Part shown: positions 35,924 to 47,694 of the stretch, one piece after another
How the letters are laid out: each line of letters starts with the position of its first letter
Position numbering within the stretch: the first letter of the stretch is position 1
NCBI RefSeq assembly: GCF_009829925.1
Contig: NZ_SNVJ01000002.1
Location: 62,001-126,000, forward strand
Source of the DNA: Teichococcus coralli
Lineage (GTDB): Bacteria > Pseudomonadota > Alphaproteobacteria > Acetobacterales > Acetobacteraceae
Reading direction: 5' to 3'
DNA: 64,000 nucleotides
The notes under the pieces: generated by a model
The model's database searches: none
What the model saw: only the letters and a program-made list of their open reading frames with translations
What the model was told of the DNA's origin: nothing
Program-made: the position numbers and the translations under genes

Positions 35924-35930
35924 GCCGGGG

Positions 35931-35955
35931 CCAGGAGGGGCACCGCCCCTCCTGG
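35931..35955. terminator. Hairpin after the DUF2891 gene
   Basis: Perfect 11-bp stem CCAGGAGGGGC (35931-35941) and GCCCCTCCTGG (35945-35955) with a 3-nt loop, 7 bp after the stop and between convergent genes. No T-tract. Confidence 0.6.
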
Positions 35956-36000
35956 ATCACCCTGCCAGGGGCGTTGAATGCCCCCGGACGCCCACATTTC

Positions 36001-36204
36001 TCAGGCGAAGCCGGCGCGCGAGGGCAGCCCGCTCCGACGCAGCAGCGCCACAACCGGGCACATGCCCGTGAAAGACGCCTGGATGAGGTGGACCCCCATC
36101 AGGCCCGTGAGCCAGAGCCAGCGCAGGTCATGGAAAACGGCCAGCAACACGCTGCCCAGCACCACGACTCCCACGACCAGAAGAATCATCCTCTCCTGCG
36201 TCAT
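36001..36204 (-). CDS. DUF2892 small membrane protein
   Basis: 67-residue protein with two hydrophobic segments (LLVVGVVVLGSVLLAVF; WLTGLMGVHLIQASFTG), matching DUF2892, the membrane module also found at the end of YgaP-type rhodaneses. The conserved FTGMCPV with one cysteine is present. Convergent with the DUF2891 gene. Family function unsettled, possibly sulfur-related. Confidence 0.85.
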   Translation of the reverse strand: MTQERMILLVVGVVVLGSVLLAVFHDLRWLWLTGLMGVHLIQASFTGMCPVVALLRRSGLPSRAGFA

Positions 36205-36292
36205 CGCTCATCCCCTTTCCCGGCGGCATCCAGGAGGGATGAGGGCACGCTGGTAATTTCGAATCAACAACAATGACCCACGCGGCCAGCAG

Positions 36293-36319
36293 GCCCGGGG
36301 AAGGCCTCCTCCCCCGGGC
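36293..36319. terminator. Hairpin after gcvP
   Basis: GCCCGGGG (36293-36300) pairs with CCCCGGGC (36312-36319), 8 bp just beyond the gcvP stop on the minus strand. No T-tract, so a weak or rho-assisted transcript end. Confidence 0.45.
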
Positions 36320-36326
36320 TACCGGC

Positions 36327-39223
<2,897 letters not shown>

Positions 39224-39227
<4 letters not shown>

Positions 39228-39601
39228 GCCTGGCTGTCCGCGAAGGTCTGATAGGCGTCGGCGTCCATCAGGGCGTCGATCTCGGCTGTGTCGGCCGGCT
39301 CGATCCTGAAGAACCAGCCGGCGCCGGTCGGGTCGCTGTTGACCTGGGCCGGGTCGTCCGGGAGGGCCGTGTTCACCTCGGTGATCTTGCCGGCGATCGG
39401 CGCGTAGACGTCGGAGGCGGCCTTCACGCTCTCGACCACGGCGACGGAGTCGCCGGCGGCCACTTCGCGCCCCACCTCGGGCAGGTCCACGAAGACCACG
39501 TCGCCCAGGGCGGTCTGCGCGTGGTCGGTGATGCCGACGGTGGCGACGCCACCCTCCAGCCGCACCCATTCATGGTCCTTGGAGAACTTCAGATCGGCCA
39601 T
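39224..39601 (-). CDS. gcvH: Glycine cleavage system H protein
   Basis: Lipoyl carrier of the glycine cleavage system, 125 residues. The lipoylated residue is Lys60 in [14 protein letters not shown]. The N-terminal [12 protein letters not shown] and C-terminal [11 protein letters not shown] segments are standard. It sits 12 bp after gcvT and overlaps gcvP by 4 bases. Confidence 0.97.
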
Positions 39602-39613
39602 CGGGGCAGGTCC

Positions 39614-40723
39614 TTATCGGGCGTAACGGTGAGGAACGAAGGGGGTAGGCGCGACGCGGGCCGCGAGCGGCTTGCCGCGCACCAGGAGGTCGAGGGCGGT
39701 GCCGTCGGCGGCGTGCTCGCGGGCCACGTAGCCCATGGCGCAGGGGCCGTTCAGCGAGGGGCCGAAGGTGCCGCTGGTCACCTCGCCCACTGTCTCCCAC
39801 GCTGCCGCGCCGCCGGCGGTGATCGGGGTATGGGCGCGGGCGGGCTGGCGCCCCTCCGGCAGCAGGCCGACGCGCAGGCGCTTCGGGCCGTTATCCAGTT
39901 CCTCCCGAACGCGCTCGGCGCCGGGGAAGTTCCACTCGGTGCGGCGGCGCTTGCCGACCGTCCAGACCAGGTTGGCCTCGACCGGGCTGGTCGTCTCGTC
40001 GATGTCGTTGCCGTAGAGGCAGAGGCCGGCTTCCAGCCGCAGGGAGTCGCGCGCCCCGAGCCCGGCGGGCGAAACGCCCGGCAGCGCCAGCAGGGCGCGG
40101 GCGAGCGCCTCGGCCTGCCCGGCCGGCACGCTGATCTCCACCCCGTCCTCGCCGGTATAGCCGCTGCGGCTGACCAGCACCGGAATGCCCTGGATCTCGG
40201 TGGACGTGACGCCCATGAAGCCGAGCGAGGCGATCGCCGGCGCCAGCGTCGCCACGGCGGGAACGGCGGCCGGGCCCTGCAGTGCGATCAGCGCGCGGTC
40301 CTCCAGCCGGTTCAGCCGCACGCCGGCGGGCAGCACCGCCTCGATGGCCGGCAGGTCCACGCCCTTGCGGCTGGCGTTCACCACCAGGAAAAGCCGGTCG
40401 CCGAGGTTGGCGACCATGAAGTCGTCCAGGATGCCGCCGGATTCGGTGGTCAGCAGCCCGTATTTCTGCCGGCCGGGCTTCAGGATCTTCACGTCGGCCG
40501 GGGTCAGGCGCTCCAGCGCCCCGGCCGCGCCCTCGCCCACCAGCTCCGCCTGGCCCATATGGGAAACGTCGAACAGCGCGGCGCCACTCCGGCAGGCGAG
40601 GTGCTCGGCCAGGATCCCGGCCGGGTACTGCACCGGCATGGCATAGCCGGCGAAGGGCACCATCTTGCCGCCCAGTTCGCGGTGCAGGGACGCCAGGGGC
40701 GTTTCTAACAGGGTCTCGGCCAC
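39614..40723 (-). CDS. gcvT: Aminomethyltransferase, glycine cleavage T protein
   Basis: Transfers the methylene unit from aminomethyl-lipoyl-GcvH to tetrahydrofolate, releasing ammonia; 369 residues. FDVSHMGQ and SRSGYTGEDG (near the folate site) are visible, and the C-terminal barrel has VGEVTSGTFGPSLN. The start is GTG 40723 with GGAGG just upstream (TTGGAGGCTGC). It is the first gene after the tandem glycine riboswitch, so it is switched on by excess glycine. Confidence 0.96.
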   Translation of the reverse strand: MAETLLETPLASLHRELGGKMVPFAGYAMPVQYPAGILAEHLACRSGAALFDVSHMGQAELVGEGAAGALERLTPADVKILKPGRQKYGLLTTESGGILDDFMVANLGDRLFLVVNASRKGVDLPAIEAVLPAGVRLNRLEDRALIALQGPAAVPAVATLAPAIASLGFMGVTSTEIQGIPVLVSRSGYTGEDGVEISVPAGQAEALARALLALPGVSPAGLGARDSLRLEAGLCLYGNDIDETTSPVEANLVWTVGKRRRTEWNFPGAERVREELDNGPKRLRVGLLPEGRQPARAHTPITAGGAAAWETVGEVTSGTFGPSLNGPCAMGYVAREHAADGTALDLLVRGKPLAARVAPTPFVPHRYAR

Positions 40724-40734
40724 GCAGCCTCCAA

Positions 40735-40751
40735 CGCCGCGCGAGGCGGCG
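40735..40751 (-). promoter_or_regulatory. Possible expression-platform hairpin of the glycine riboswitch
   Basis: CGCCGC (40735-40740) and GCGGCG (40746-40751) can pair in the leader just before the gcvT ribosome site. A hairpin here could connect aptamer folding to ribosome access. No T-tract follows, favouring translational control. Inference from position. Confidence 0.35.
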
Positions 40752-40765
40752 GAAACAGGGTTCGT

Positions 40766-40967
40766 GGCCCCCCTCTGTCCCGAGAACCTGAGAGATTCAG
40801 CGCGGGCAATCACGCGCCTTACTCCGTCGGTGCCAGCCCCCGTTTCCGGGCTCTGGGCTTTCCAGAGGCCCCTTCTCCGCGCGGCCCTTCTGCCTGAGCG
40901 TTTCCGGGGGCCGGTTGCGCCTTCGGCGACGGCCGCCGCCAGCGGCAGCCGTTCTCTCCCGCGCGGG
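40766..40967 (-). ncRNA. Tandem glycine riboswitch upstream of gcvT
   Basis: On the minus strand two glycine aptamers lie head to tail. Aptamer 1 (about 40967-40876) shows GCGGGAGAGA, then GCCGAAGGCGCAA, then AAACGCTCAGGCAGAAGG. Aptamer 2 (about 40872-40766) shows CCTCTGGAAAG, a CACCGACGGAGTAAGG equivalent, then TGAATCTCTCAGGTTC and GGGACAGAGG. P1 helices can be drawn as CCGCGC/GCGCGG and CCTCTG/CAGAGG. It lies 43 bp before the gcvT start. Established role: cooperative or dimeric glycine sensing that turns on glycine cleavage. The 40968-41178 stretch upstream must hold the promoter; nothing else is recognised there. Confidence 0.93.
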
Positions 40968-41178
40968 ATCAGCGGGTATTCCCCTAGGTGCCTGAGCGCC
41001 GCGCCGCTTGCAAGAGTGGAGCCGGCGGTGCCGCGCGATTCCCCCTATCCGTTCCGCCGCCGGCATCGCGGCCCGTCCGAGCACCGCGCTGCGGAGGCCC
41101 GCTCAACCCTCCCGAGACCCGGACGGAGCGGCCGCCCAGGCCCGGTGCCTCACCTCTCCGCCAGGCCCGGCCGCTTCC

Positions 41179-41745
41179 TCAGCGCGGGCCGCGGCGGCGG
41201 TTCAGCGCCAACTCATCGGGGCTGAGAACGAAACCGAGCAGGATGCGCCTCTGCGCCGCCGCCTGCGGCTGCCCCGGGATGCGGATGCTCAGCTCCTCGC
41301 CCTCGCTCCGGGTGCGCGAAACGTTGGGAGGGAATTCAACCTGCATGTTATAGGTTGCGCGGGAAAGGATGTGGTTCTCGTTGTCCACCACCGCCACCAT
41401 ATAGGGGAACTGGGAGGTTCGGCCCTGGGCGGCAGGGCCGCGTTCCGCGTTGAAGTTGGGGGTGAGCGTGACGTCCAGCCCGGCCTGGCGGGGTGCGTAG
41501 TCGCATTTCGCCTGGAAGCCTGAAAGCGAGGCGTTCAGCTCCATCGCCGTGAGGTCCTGCCCGCCGCCCGGGTGGAAGCGGGTCAGGTCCGCGGCATCGG
41601 CGAGGATGGCGATCCGCGGACAGGGCGCGGTGGCGTTCTGCAAGGCGCTCGACGTCCCGCCGCTGCCGCTGCAGGCCGCGAGCAGCAGAACTGCCACGCC
41701 GATTGCCGCCATCCCGCCGTTCCGGAGGTTCCGCGCCTTGACCAT
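41179..41745 (-). CDS. Hypothetical envelope lipoprotein
   Basis: 188-residue lipoprotein: a basic start MVKARNLRNGG, a hydrophobic core and the lipobox LLAAC. The mature part is a probable beta-rich domain with four cysteine/tyrosine-rich strands (CPRIAILADAADLTRF; YMVAVVDNENHILSRATY). Its early phrase CPRIAILADA recalls small alphaproteobacterial lipoproteins of unknown function next to ispH. The start at 41745 gives the best lipoprotein signal. Divergent from ispH with 63 bp between the starts. Confidence 0.8.
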   Translation of the reverse strand: MVKARNLRNGGMAAIGVAVLLLAACSGSGGTSSALQNATAPCPRIAILADAADLTRFHPGGGQDLTAMELNASLSGFQAKCDYAPRQAGLDVTLTPNFNAERGPAAQGRTSQFPYMVAVVDNENHILSRATYNMQVEFPPNVSRTRSEGEELSIRIPGQPQAAAQRRILLGFVLSPDELALNRRRGPR

Positions 41746-41808
41746 GCTGCCACTCTTCCCCTTAGTGCCGCGTCTTGATGCCCCGGCCATCATGCCGGGC
41801 ACCGCCGC

Positions 41809-42786
41809 ATGAACGACCACGACCCCATCGGACAGGCCAGCATGACCGTCAAGCCCACCCTGCATGTGCTGCTCGCCGGCCCCCGGGGCTTCTGCGCCGG
41901 CGTGGACCGCGCCATCAAAATTGTCGAGGAGACGCTGCGCCGTTTCGGCCCTCCCGTCTATGTGCGGCATGAGATTGTCCACAACCGCTTCGTGGTGAAC
42001 AGCCTCCGGGCCAAGGGGGCCATCTTTGTCGAGGAACTGGACGAGGTACCAGAGGACGCGCCGGTGGTGTTCAGCGCCCATGGCGTGCCCAAGGCCGTGC
42101 CGGCCGAGGCCAGGCGGCGAAACATGATATATCTGGACGCCACCTGCCCGCTCGTCTCCAAGGTGCACCGCGCCGCCGAGCACCAGGCCGCGGCCGGGCG
42201 GCATATCCTGCTGATCGGGCATGAAGGGCATCCGGAGGTGGTGGGCACGCTGGGCCAGTTGCCGCCCGGCTCCTTCACGCTGATCGAGACGGTGGAGGAT
42301 GCCGAGCGAAAGCCGGTGCCCGACCTGCCGCTCACCTACACCACCCAGACCACCCTTTCGGTGGAGGACACGGCCGGCATCGTCACCGCGCTGCGCCGCC
42401 GCTTCCCGGAAATGGCCGAACCCGCCAAGGAGAGCATCTGCTACGCCACCACCAACCGGCAGGCGGCGGTCAAGGCGATCGCGGCGCGCGCCGGAGTGGT
42501 GGTGGTCGTGGGGGCGCCCAACTCCTCGAACAGCGTGAGGCTGCGCGAGGTGGCGGAGCGTGCCGGCTGCCCGCGCGCCATCATGGTCCAGCGGGGCAGC
42601 GACCTCGACCCTGCCCTGGCCGACGGGCTCGGCACCATCGGCATCACCGCCGGCGCCAGCGCGCCGGAGGTGCTGGTGGAGGAAATCCTCGCCCGGTTGC
42701 GCGAGCGCTTCACGCTGACCCTTGAGGAAGTGGTCGTGGCGCAGGAAACTGTGACGTTCAAGCTGCCGGCCGCGCTGGCGAAGTAA
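41809..42786 (+). CDS. ispH: 4-hydroxy-3-methylbut-2-enyl diphosphate reductase IspH
   Basis: Iron-sulfur enzyme of the last MEP-pathway step, making IPP and DMAPP; 325 residues. The three cluster cysteines are visible: Cys29 in GPRGFCAGV, one in LDATCPLV (near 114) and one in [11 protein letters not shown] (near 211). Catalytic EIVHN and SAHGVP motifs are present. An alternative start at 41842 (MTVKPT) would remove an 11-residue non-conserved lead. Next gene thrB follows after 20 bp; ispH-thrB-rnhA is a conserved order in alphaproteobacteria. Confidence 0.97.
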   Translation: MNDHDPIGQASMTVKPTLHVLLAGPRGFCAGVDRAIKIVEETLRRFGPPVYVRHEIVHNRFVVNSLRAKGAIFVEELDEVPEDAPVVFSAHGVPKAVPAEARRRNMIYLDATCPLVSKVHRAAEHQAAAGRHILLIGHEGHPEVVGTLGQLPPGSFTLIETVEDAERKPVPDLPLTYTTQTTLSVEDTAGIVTALRRRFPEMAEPAKESICYATTNRQAAVKAIAARAGVVVVVGAPNSSNSVRLREVAERAGCPRAIMVQRGSDLDPALADGLGTIGITAGASAPEVLVEEILARLRERFTLTLEEVVVAQETVTFKLPAALAK

Positions 42787-42806
42787 ACTGCAACGACGGG
42801 GCGCCA

Positions 42807-43781
42807 ATGGCGGTCTATACCGAGGTCTCGGACGAGGCGCTGCGCGCCTTCCTGGCCGAATACGAACTGGGCGAGTTGCTGGCCTTCCGGGGCATTGCCG
42901 AGGGGGTAGAGAACAGCAACTTCGCCCTCAAGACCAGCGGGGGCGACTTCATCCTCACCCTCTACGAGAAGCGGGTGGACCCGGCCGAGCTGCCCTGGTT
43001 CCTTGGCTTGATGCGGCACCTGGCGGCGCATGGCCTCTCCTGCCCGCTGCCGGTGGCCGGACGGGACGGCAGCGCCCTGCGCAGCCTCTGCGGCCGACCG
43101 GCGGCGATCTGCACCTTTCTGCCCGGCGTCTGGCCGCGCCGCGTGCGGCAGGCGCATTGCGCCCCGGTGGGGGCGGCGCTGGCGCAGCTGCATGGCGCCG
43201 GCGAGGGCTTCCGCGCCGAGCGGCCCAACGCGCTCGGGCCGCGCGCCTGGGCGCCGCTGCTCGACCGCTGCCGCGCCGGCGGCGACGCCGTGCAGCCCGG
43301 CCTGATCGCCGAGCTGGACGAGCACCTCGCCGGCATCCTGCGCGACTGGCCACGCGGCCTGCCGCGCGGCCACATCCATGCCGACCTCTTTCCGGACAAC
43401 GTCTTCTTTCTGGAGGAGGAGCGCGGCACCCCGCGCGTTTCCGGCCTGATCGACTTCTACTTCGCCTGCACCGACTTCCTGGCCTACGACCTTGCCATCT
43501 GCCTCAATGCCTGGTGCTTCGAGCCGGACCTCGCCTTCAACGTCACCAAGGCGCGGGCGCTGATCGGTGCCTACCACGCGCTGCGCCCGCTCACCTCCGA
43601 GGAGCTGGAGGCGCTGCCGGTGCTGTGCCGCGGCGCCGCGATCCGCTTCCTGCTGACCCGCCTCTACGACTGGACCCACACGCCCGCCGGCGCGCTGGTG
43701 ACGCGCAAGGACCCGCTGGAGTACCTGCGCCGCCTGCGCTTCCATGCCGGGGCGAAGGATGTTGCCGCCTATGGCCTCTGA
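42807..43781 (+). CDS. thrB: Homoserine kinase ThrB (type II, aminoglycoside-kinase fold)
   Basis: Phosphorylates homoserine for threonine synthesis. 324 residues of the aminoglycoside phosphotransferase fold rather than the GHMP fold of E. coli Thr[12 protein letters not shown] is the nucleotide-binding loop (about 30-40), [13 protein letters not shown] is the catalytic loop (near 191) and [15 protein letters not shown] is the DFG-like metal loop. Its end overlaps rnhA by 11 bases. Confidence 0.95.
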   Translation: MAVYTEVSDEALRAFLAEYELGELLAFRGIAEGVENSNFALKTSGGDFILTLYEKRVDPAELPWFLGLMRHLAAHGLSCPLPVAGRDGSALRSLCGRPAAICTFLPGVWPRRVRQAHCAPVGAALAQLHGAGEGFRAERPNALGPRAWAPLLDRCRAGGDAVQPGLIAELDEHLAGILRDWPRGLPRGHIHADLFPDNVFFLEEERGTPRVSGLIDFYFACTDFLAYDLAICLNAWCFEPDLAFNVTKARALIGAYHALRPLTSEELEALPVLCRGAAIRFLLTRLYDWTHTPAGALVTRKDPLEYLRRLRFHAGAKDVAAYGL

Positions 43782-44256
43782 TGCCTTCACCGAGGCCGCG
43801 CCCAAGGCATCGGCGCGGCTGGTCGAGATCTGGACCGATGGCGGCTGCAAGCCCAATCCCGGGCCCGGCGGCTGGGCCGCCATCCTGCGCTACGGCCAGG
43901 CGGAGAAGGAGCTTTCCGGCTTCGATCCCGCCACCACCAACAACCGCATGGAGCTGACCGCCGCCATCATGGCGCTGGAGACGCTGAAGCGCCCCTGCAC
44001 CGTGGTGCTGCACACCGACAGCGAATACGTCCGCAACGGCATCAGCCGCTGGATCAACGGCTGGGTGCGCAACAACTGGCGCAACGCCGCCAAGGACCCG
44101 GTGGCGAACATGGAGTTGTGGCAGCGCCTGCTTGCCGCGGCCAAGCCGCACAAGGTGGAGTGGCGCTGGGTGCGCGGCCATGCCGGCGACGCCATGAACG
44201 AACGCGCCGACCAGCTCGCCACCGCCGCGCGGCAGATGGGGCAGCAAGGCGTGTGA
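43771..44256 (+). CDS. rnhA: Ribonuclease HI
   Basis: Cleaves RNA in RNA-DNA hybrids. 161 residues from ATG 43771; a longer form from 43744 has no ribosome site. Catalytic carboxylates are Asp23 ([16 protein letters not shown]), Glu61 (NNRMEL) and Asp83 (HTDSEY), with the final aspartate in NERADQLA. The basic handle [13 protein letters not shown] is present. Coupled to thrB by an 11-base overlap. Its 3' flank of 170 bp before the IS element has no recognisable gene. Confidence 0.96.
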   Translation: MASDAFTEAAPKASARLVEIWTDGGCKPNPGPGGWAAILRYGQAEKELSGFDPATTNNRMELTAAIMALETLKRPCTVVLHTDSEYVRNGISRWINGWVRNNWRNAAKDPVANMELWQRLLAAAKPHKVEWRWVRGHAGDAMNERADQLATAARQMGQQGV

Positions 44257-44426
44257 GGACCCCCAAAGCCCAGCTCTGACGCCAGAAAACTCACCGGTGC
44301 ACAAGAACAGCTTCGCCGCCGAGTCAAATCCTTGCGGCACCACTGACAAGACATCGTTGAGCGTTTCCAAGTAACCGCAGCCCAGCACCGCTGCCGGGAA
44401 AGCGTGCGCAAGTAGCGCATACAGAG

Positions 44427-45282
44427 CTAGGCGGCGTGGACAAAGGTCCTTCCCACCCTGCGCCTGGGGTGATTCAAGGCTGCCTCCTGAATGGAGGCGC
44501 TGGTGCTGCGAGGCTTGCTGACGGTGTGAGGAATGGGCCTTCTTTGACCTCTTCGTAACCGAGACCGGCCCGTTCCGCGGCCGCCCGCCTGCCAGCCATC
44601 GTCGGGTGCTGGACGCCATCTCCTGGGTGGCACGAACGGGCATTCCCTGACGCGACCTGCCGCCCGAGTTGGGCAACTGGAACTCGGTTCACCGGCAGTA
44701 TCGACGCTGGACCACCTCCGGCCTGTGGGACGTACTGCTGCAAGCCCTGGCCGACAGGAGCGGTGACGCCGACGCCTTGCAGATGATCGACAGCACCATC
44801 GCTCGGGCCCACCACTGCGCGGCTGGCGCAAAAGGGGGACTCATCGTCAGGCTCTTGGGCGCTCGCGCGGTGGCTTCTCGACCAAGATCCACCTCCGCAC
44901 CAACGCCCATGGCCTGCCGATCAGCCTGACGCTGACGCCAAATGAGGCGCATGACAGCACGGCCTATGGCGAACTGATGGAGGAACGGGACAGCGAGCCC
45001 GGCATTCTGCTCGCCGACCGCGGCTATGACAATGATGCCCTACGCCAGGATGTGCGCGACCGCGGCGGGCAGCCGGAGATCCCGACCAAGCGCAACAGGC
45101 GCATCCAGCACAGCGTCCAGCGGCCTCTCTACGCCCTCCGCAACCGCATCGAGCGCTGCATCAACCGCTTAAAGAATAGCCGCCGCGTCGCCACCCTGTG
45201 CGACCATGCCGCCAGCAGCTCCCTCAGCTTCGCCCACCTCGCCGCCATCCGCCTATGGATCAGCTTTGCCCACGCCGCCTAG
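44427..45282 (+). mobile_element. Degraded IS5-family insertion sequence (IS427-like)
   Basis: An 856-bp element bounded by inverted ends: CTAGGCGGCGTGGACAAAG on the left (44427-44445) and its complement CTTTGCCCACGCCGCCTAG on the right (45264-45282), one mismatch. The terminal CTAG on each side may be the target duplication typical of the IS427 group, in which case the element itself is 44431-45278. It encodes one transposase in two frames. Damage to the first frame suggests it no longer moves by itself. It sits at the border of the decaying sugar-acid island. Confidence 0.88.
44491..45282 (+). pseudogene. IS5-family transposase, broken
   Basis: Starts MEALVLRGLLTV at 44491, then a one-base insertion near 44527 (GTGTGAGG) shifts the frame. 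It continues EEWAFFDLFVTETG..., meets TGA at 44648-44650 where relatives have Trp (RTGIP*RDLPPE), and runs to GAKGG. There a -1 shift at the A/G tract (about 44828) is needed to reach the second frame, a programmed feature of this IS group. The second frame holds LLADRGYDNDALR with the second catalytic Asp and RNRIERCINRLKNSRRVAT with the catalytic Glu. The TAG stop is in the right terminal repeat. Confidence 0.88.
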
Positions 45283-46190
45283 TCCGAGATGAACCCACTC
45301 GTCACGCCTCCGATACAGCCGAAAATGGCAGGCAGCGCCGCGATAAACCCGGCCTGCAGCATGTCAAAACCACGCCCCTTGACCAGGTAAGACGGAAGCC
45401 AGGCAACGAAGACCCAGGTGATGGAAGTGATGCAGTACTGTGCGATGAAGATGCCGACCAGCATGTGGCTGCGGAACGGCGCGCTGACAGGGAACCTTGC
45501 CGTCTCCGGCGTCTCCGCAGCGGGTTTGCTGCCCAGGTCCACCAGTGCGCCACCGGCGCGGATGTAGTCGATCTCCGCCGGGCTGACCGTCGGATGCTCG
45601 GGAGGGGCGAAGTGCTGGATGGCCCAGACCGCGCCGAGGATCAGCCCCAGCACACCCATGATGCCGAAGATGTGCTCCCAGCCAAATACATGGTCCAGCC
45701 AGCCCATCAGCAGCGTGAAGATCACCAGGGAGACGTACTGCGCACTGTTGAAGATCGAACCCGCGATGCCGCGCTCCGTGGACGGAAACCAGGTGGCGAT
45801 CACGCGGCCGGAGGCGGGCCCCACGGGGATTTCGAGGATGCCCAGCAGGAACCGCAGCACCATCAGCTCCAGGAACGGAAAGGGGAGCCACCCGACGCCG
45901 CTCATCAGGAAGGTCGCGAGGAACCAGCCGACCAGGCCGACCAGGACGCTGCGCTTGGCGCGCAGCCGATCCACCAGCCAGCCTGCCGGGACCTGCCCCA
46001 GCACATAGGCTTAGGCGAACGAGGAGAAGAGCCGCCCCATCTCGACGGAACTCAGGCCGACCTCCTGAGACATGCCGGGTCCGGCGACGGACAGGGTAGC
46101 GCGGTCGCCGGTGCTGAGCGCGAGGACAATAGTGATGAGGCCAAGCGCGACGAAGCGCTTGTTGCCCGCCTTGGTCGGATGCGAGTCCAT
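45279..46190 (-). pseudogene. MFS sugar-acid transporter (GudP-like), nonsense-mutated and truncated
   Basis: Anion:cation symporter family member like the glucarate/galactarate permeases. Start ATG 46190 (MDSHPTKAG...). The first helix contains LSTGDRATLSVAGPGM, the family signature. A TAA at 46011-46013 interrupts FSSFA*AYVLGQVPAGWL, where relatives have an aromatic residue; the same frame then continues to 45283. The gene stops after about 240 further codons (GGVTSGFISD) at the IS right end, which supplies a stop. The last 130 or so residues are missing and do not appear on the other side of the IS, so sequence was deleted. Presumed former importer for the adjacent catabolic genes. Confidence 0.9.
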
Positions 46191-46308
46191 GGGCGTACCT
46201 GACTTTTGTGCTTTGTTGGCTGGCCGGTTCGCAGCGCCTCTCCCGTCAAAAGGTTCGCGCGCCGCCAGCTCGAGGTGCACCGGTCTGGCGACCGGTTCCC
46301 ATGGACCG

Positions 46309-46761
46309 TCAGCTTGACTTCAGATGGTATCCCCGGCCCGCGTAGTCGAAGTCGTGCAGCTCGTTGATCGCGACGCCCTGTTGCGCCGGGGAGGCGTAGT
46401 AGGCGCGGATCTCGGAGATGAGGCCGCTCCGCGGGTCGAAGCGGTACCACTCGTCGCCGCGCAGGGCGGTGTTCTGCTTCGCCTTCCAGTGCGTCCATTC
46501 GATCACCGCCTCCGGCACGCCGTCCGGGCCGCCCTCCTCGGGGCCGCAGAGCACGCGCTCGATGGTCCACTGGCTGCCCAGGGTTTCCACGCACCAGACC
46601 CAGCCCTCGGCGATGGCGCCCGCCCCGCGCCAGGGCGCGCCGGGCAGGCCGGGCGGGAAGTAATGCACCGCATCCGGCGTGAAGCAGGACACCAGCGCGT
46701 CGTGGTCACCCGCATTGCAGGCGTCGAAGTAGCGGCGGATCAGGGCCTCGCGCTTGTCCAT
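46309..46761 (-). CDS. NTF2-like/SnoaL-fold protein
   Basis: Small alpha+beta barrel protein, about 150 residues, with the fold start YFDACNAGDHDALVSCFTPDAVHYFPPG typical of SnoaL-like polyketide-cyclase/isomerase proteins. The C-terminus LHDFDYAGRGYHL is conserved in relatives that accompany sugar-acid genes. I prefer ATG 46761, which has GGAG eight bases upstream; a GTG at 46770 in GTGA overlap with the RraA-family stop is an alternative. Probably co-transcribed with the RraA-like gene. Activity unknown. Confidence 0.8.
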   Translation of the reverse strand: MDKREALIRRYFDACNAGDHDALVSCFTPDAVHYFPPGLPGAPWRGAGAIAEGWVWCVETLGSQWTIERVLCGPEEGGPDGVPEAVIEWTHWKAKQNTALRGDEWYRFDPRSGLISEIRAYYASPAQQGVAINELHDFDYAGRGYHLKSS

Positions 46762-46766
46762 GCCGC

Positions 46767-47561
46767 TCACTCCGCCGCCGCCGTCACGGGCTTCGGGGCG
46801 CGGATGGTCGCGGCGTCCTCGGGGCGGGAGCCCGCCGCCTGCCAGGCGGCGAAGTCGGCGCGGGTCTGCTCGGTGGGCGGATAGACGCCCCAGAGCGCCT
46901 CGCCCGCCTGCACGCGCAGCGCCAAGTACTTCTCCAGCGGATCGCGCCGCTCGCAGGCTTCCAGCACCTGCAGCGCGACGTGACGGGGGATGACCGTGAT
47001 GCCGTCCTTCTCACCATGGACGATGTCGCCGGGGTAGACGGCCACGCCCGCGCAGGCGATCGGCACGTTCAGGTCGGCGACGTGGTGGTAGGACAGGCGG
47101 GTGGAGGCCACCACCGCCTGGCAGTAGGCAGGCAGGTCCATTTCCGCGATTTCGGAGCCGTCGCGGAAGGAGCCGTCGGTGATCACGCCCACCACGCCGC
47201 GCTTCTGCATGCGCGTCAGCAGCATGTTGCCCATGGAGGCCGCGCGCGGGTCATTGCGACTGTCGATCACCATGACTTGGTTGGGCTGGGTGTCCTCGAC
47301 GCCAACCCACTGGAGGTTGTCCGGGTTGGGCGAGGGCGTCAGGGTGGCGTAGGTTTCCTTGTCTTCCCGCGCCGGAATCATCCGCATGGTGAAGGCCTCG
47401 CCCGCGAAGGACTTCACGTCCGGATTCAGCGGCTTCAACCCCACCAGGAAGCACTGCTTGAAGCCCAGCCGGAACAGTTCGGTGGTGATGGAGCCGCTGC
47501 TGCACTTCGCCAGGCGCGCCAAGTGTTCGGCGGTGATGACGATGTCGTTGGTCTCGGACAT
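46767..47561 (-). CDS. RraA/HMG-aldolase family protein
   Basis: 264-residue member of the RraA-like family, which includes 4-hydroxy-4-methyl-2-oxoglutarate aldolase and oxaloacetate decarboxylases. Metal/substrate motifs are GVVGVITDGSFRD (about 124-136) and, later, GDIVHGEKDGITVIP. In this setting it could cleave a 2-keto acid produced by the dehydratases. It is divergent from the iclR-type gene across 133 bp and upstream of the NTF2-like gene. Start 47561 (MSETNDIVIT) with GGAGG upstream. Confidence 0.87.
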   Translation of the reverse strand: MSETNDIVITAEHLARLAKCSSGSITTELFRLGFKQCFLVGLKPLNPDVKSFAGEAFTMRMIPAREDKETYATLTPSPNPDNLQWVGVEDTQPNQVMVIDSRNDPRAASMGNMLLTRMQKRGVVGVITDGSFRDGSEIAEMDLPAYCQAVVASTRLSYHHVADLNVPIACAGVAVYPGDIVHGEKDGITVIPRHVALQVLEACERRDPLEKYLALRVQAGEALWGVYPPTEQTRADFAAWQAAGSRPEDAATIRAPKPVTAAAE

Positions 47562-47596
47562 GGCGTGACCTCCTGAGGATTGGAACAGGGCATTTC

Positions 47597-47608
47597 TTGG
47601 CTGGCCAA
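47597..47608. promoter_or_regulatory. Palindrome between the RraA-like and iclR-type genes
   Basis: TTGGCTGGCCAA, a 12-bp near-perfect palindrome (arms TTGGC/GCCAA), lies in the 133-bp divergent promoter region about 90 bp before the regulator start. A good candidate operator for the IclR-type protein acting on its own gene and on the RraA-like transcript. Unproved. Confidence 0.35.
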
Positions 47609-47694
47609 CTGGTGGGCCGCCGACCGGGCGAGGGTCAACCAGCTTCCGCCGGTTCGAGCTGTCACGGCGGGCAGAATCGCGCTAGCAGTCCCAC

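Noticed and set aside
44257..44426. Missing C-terminus of the MFS transporter on the left side of the IS
   Set aside because: The minus-strand frames in this 170-bp flank do not resemble MFS helices, so the IS did not merely split the gene.
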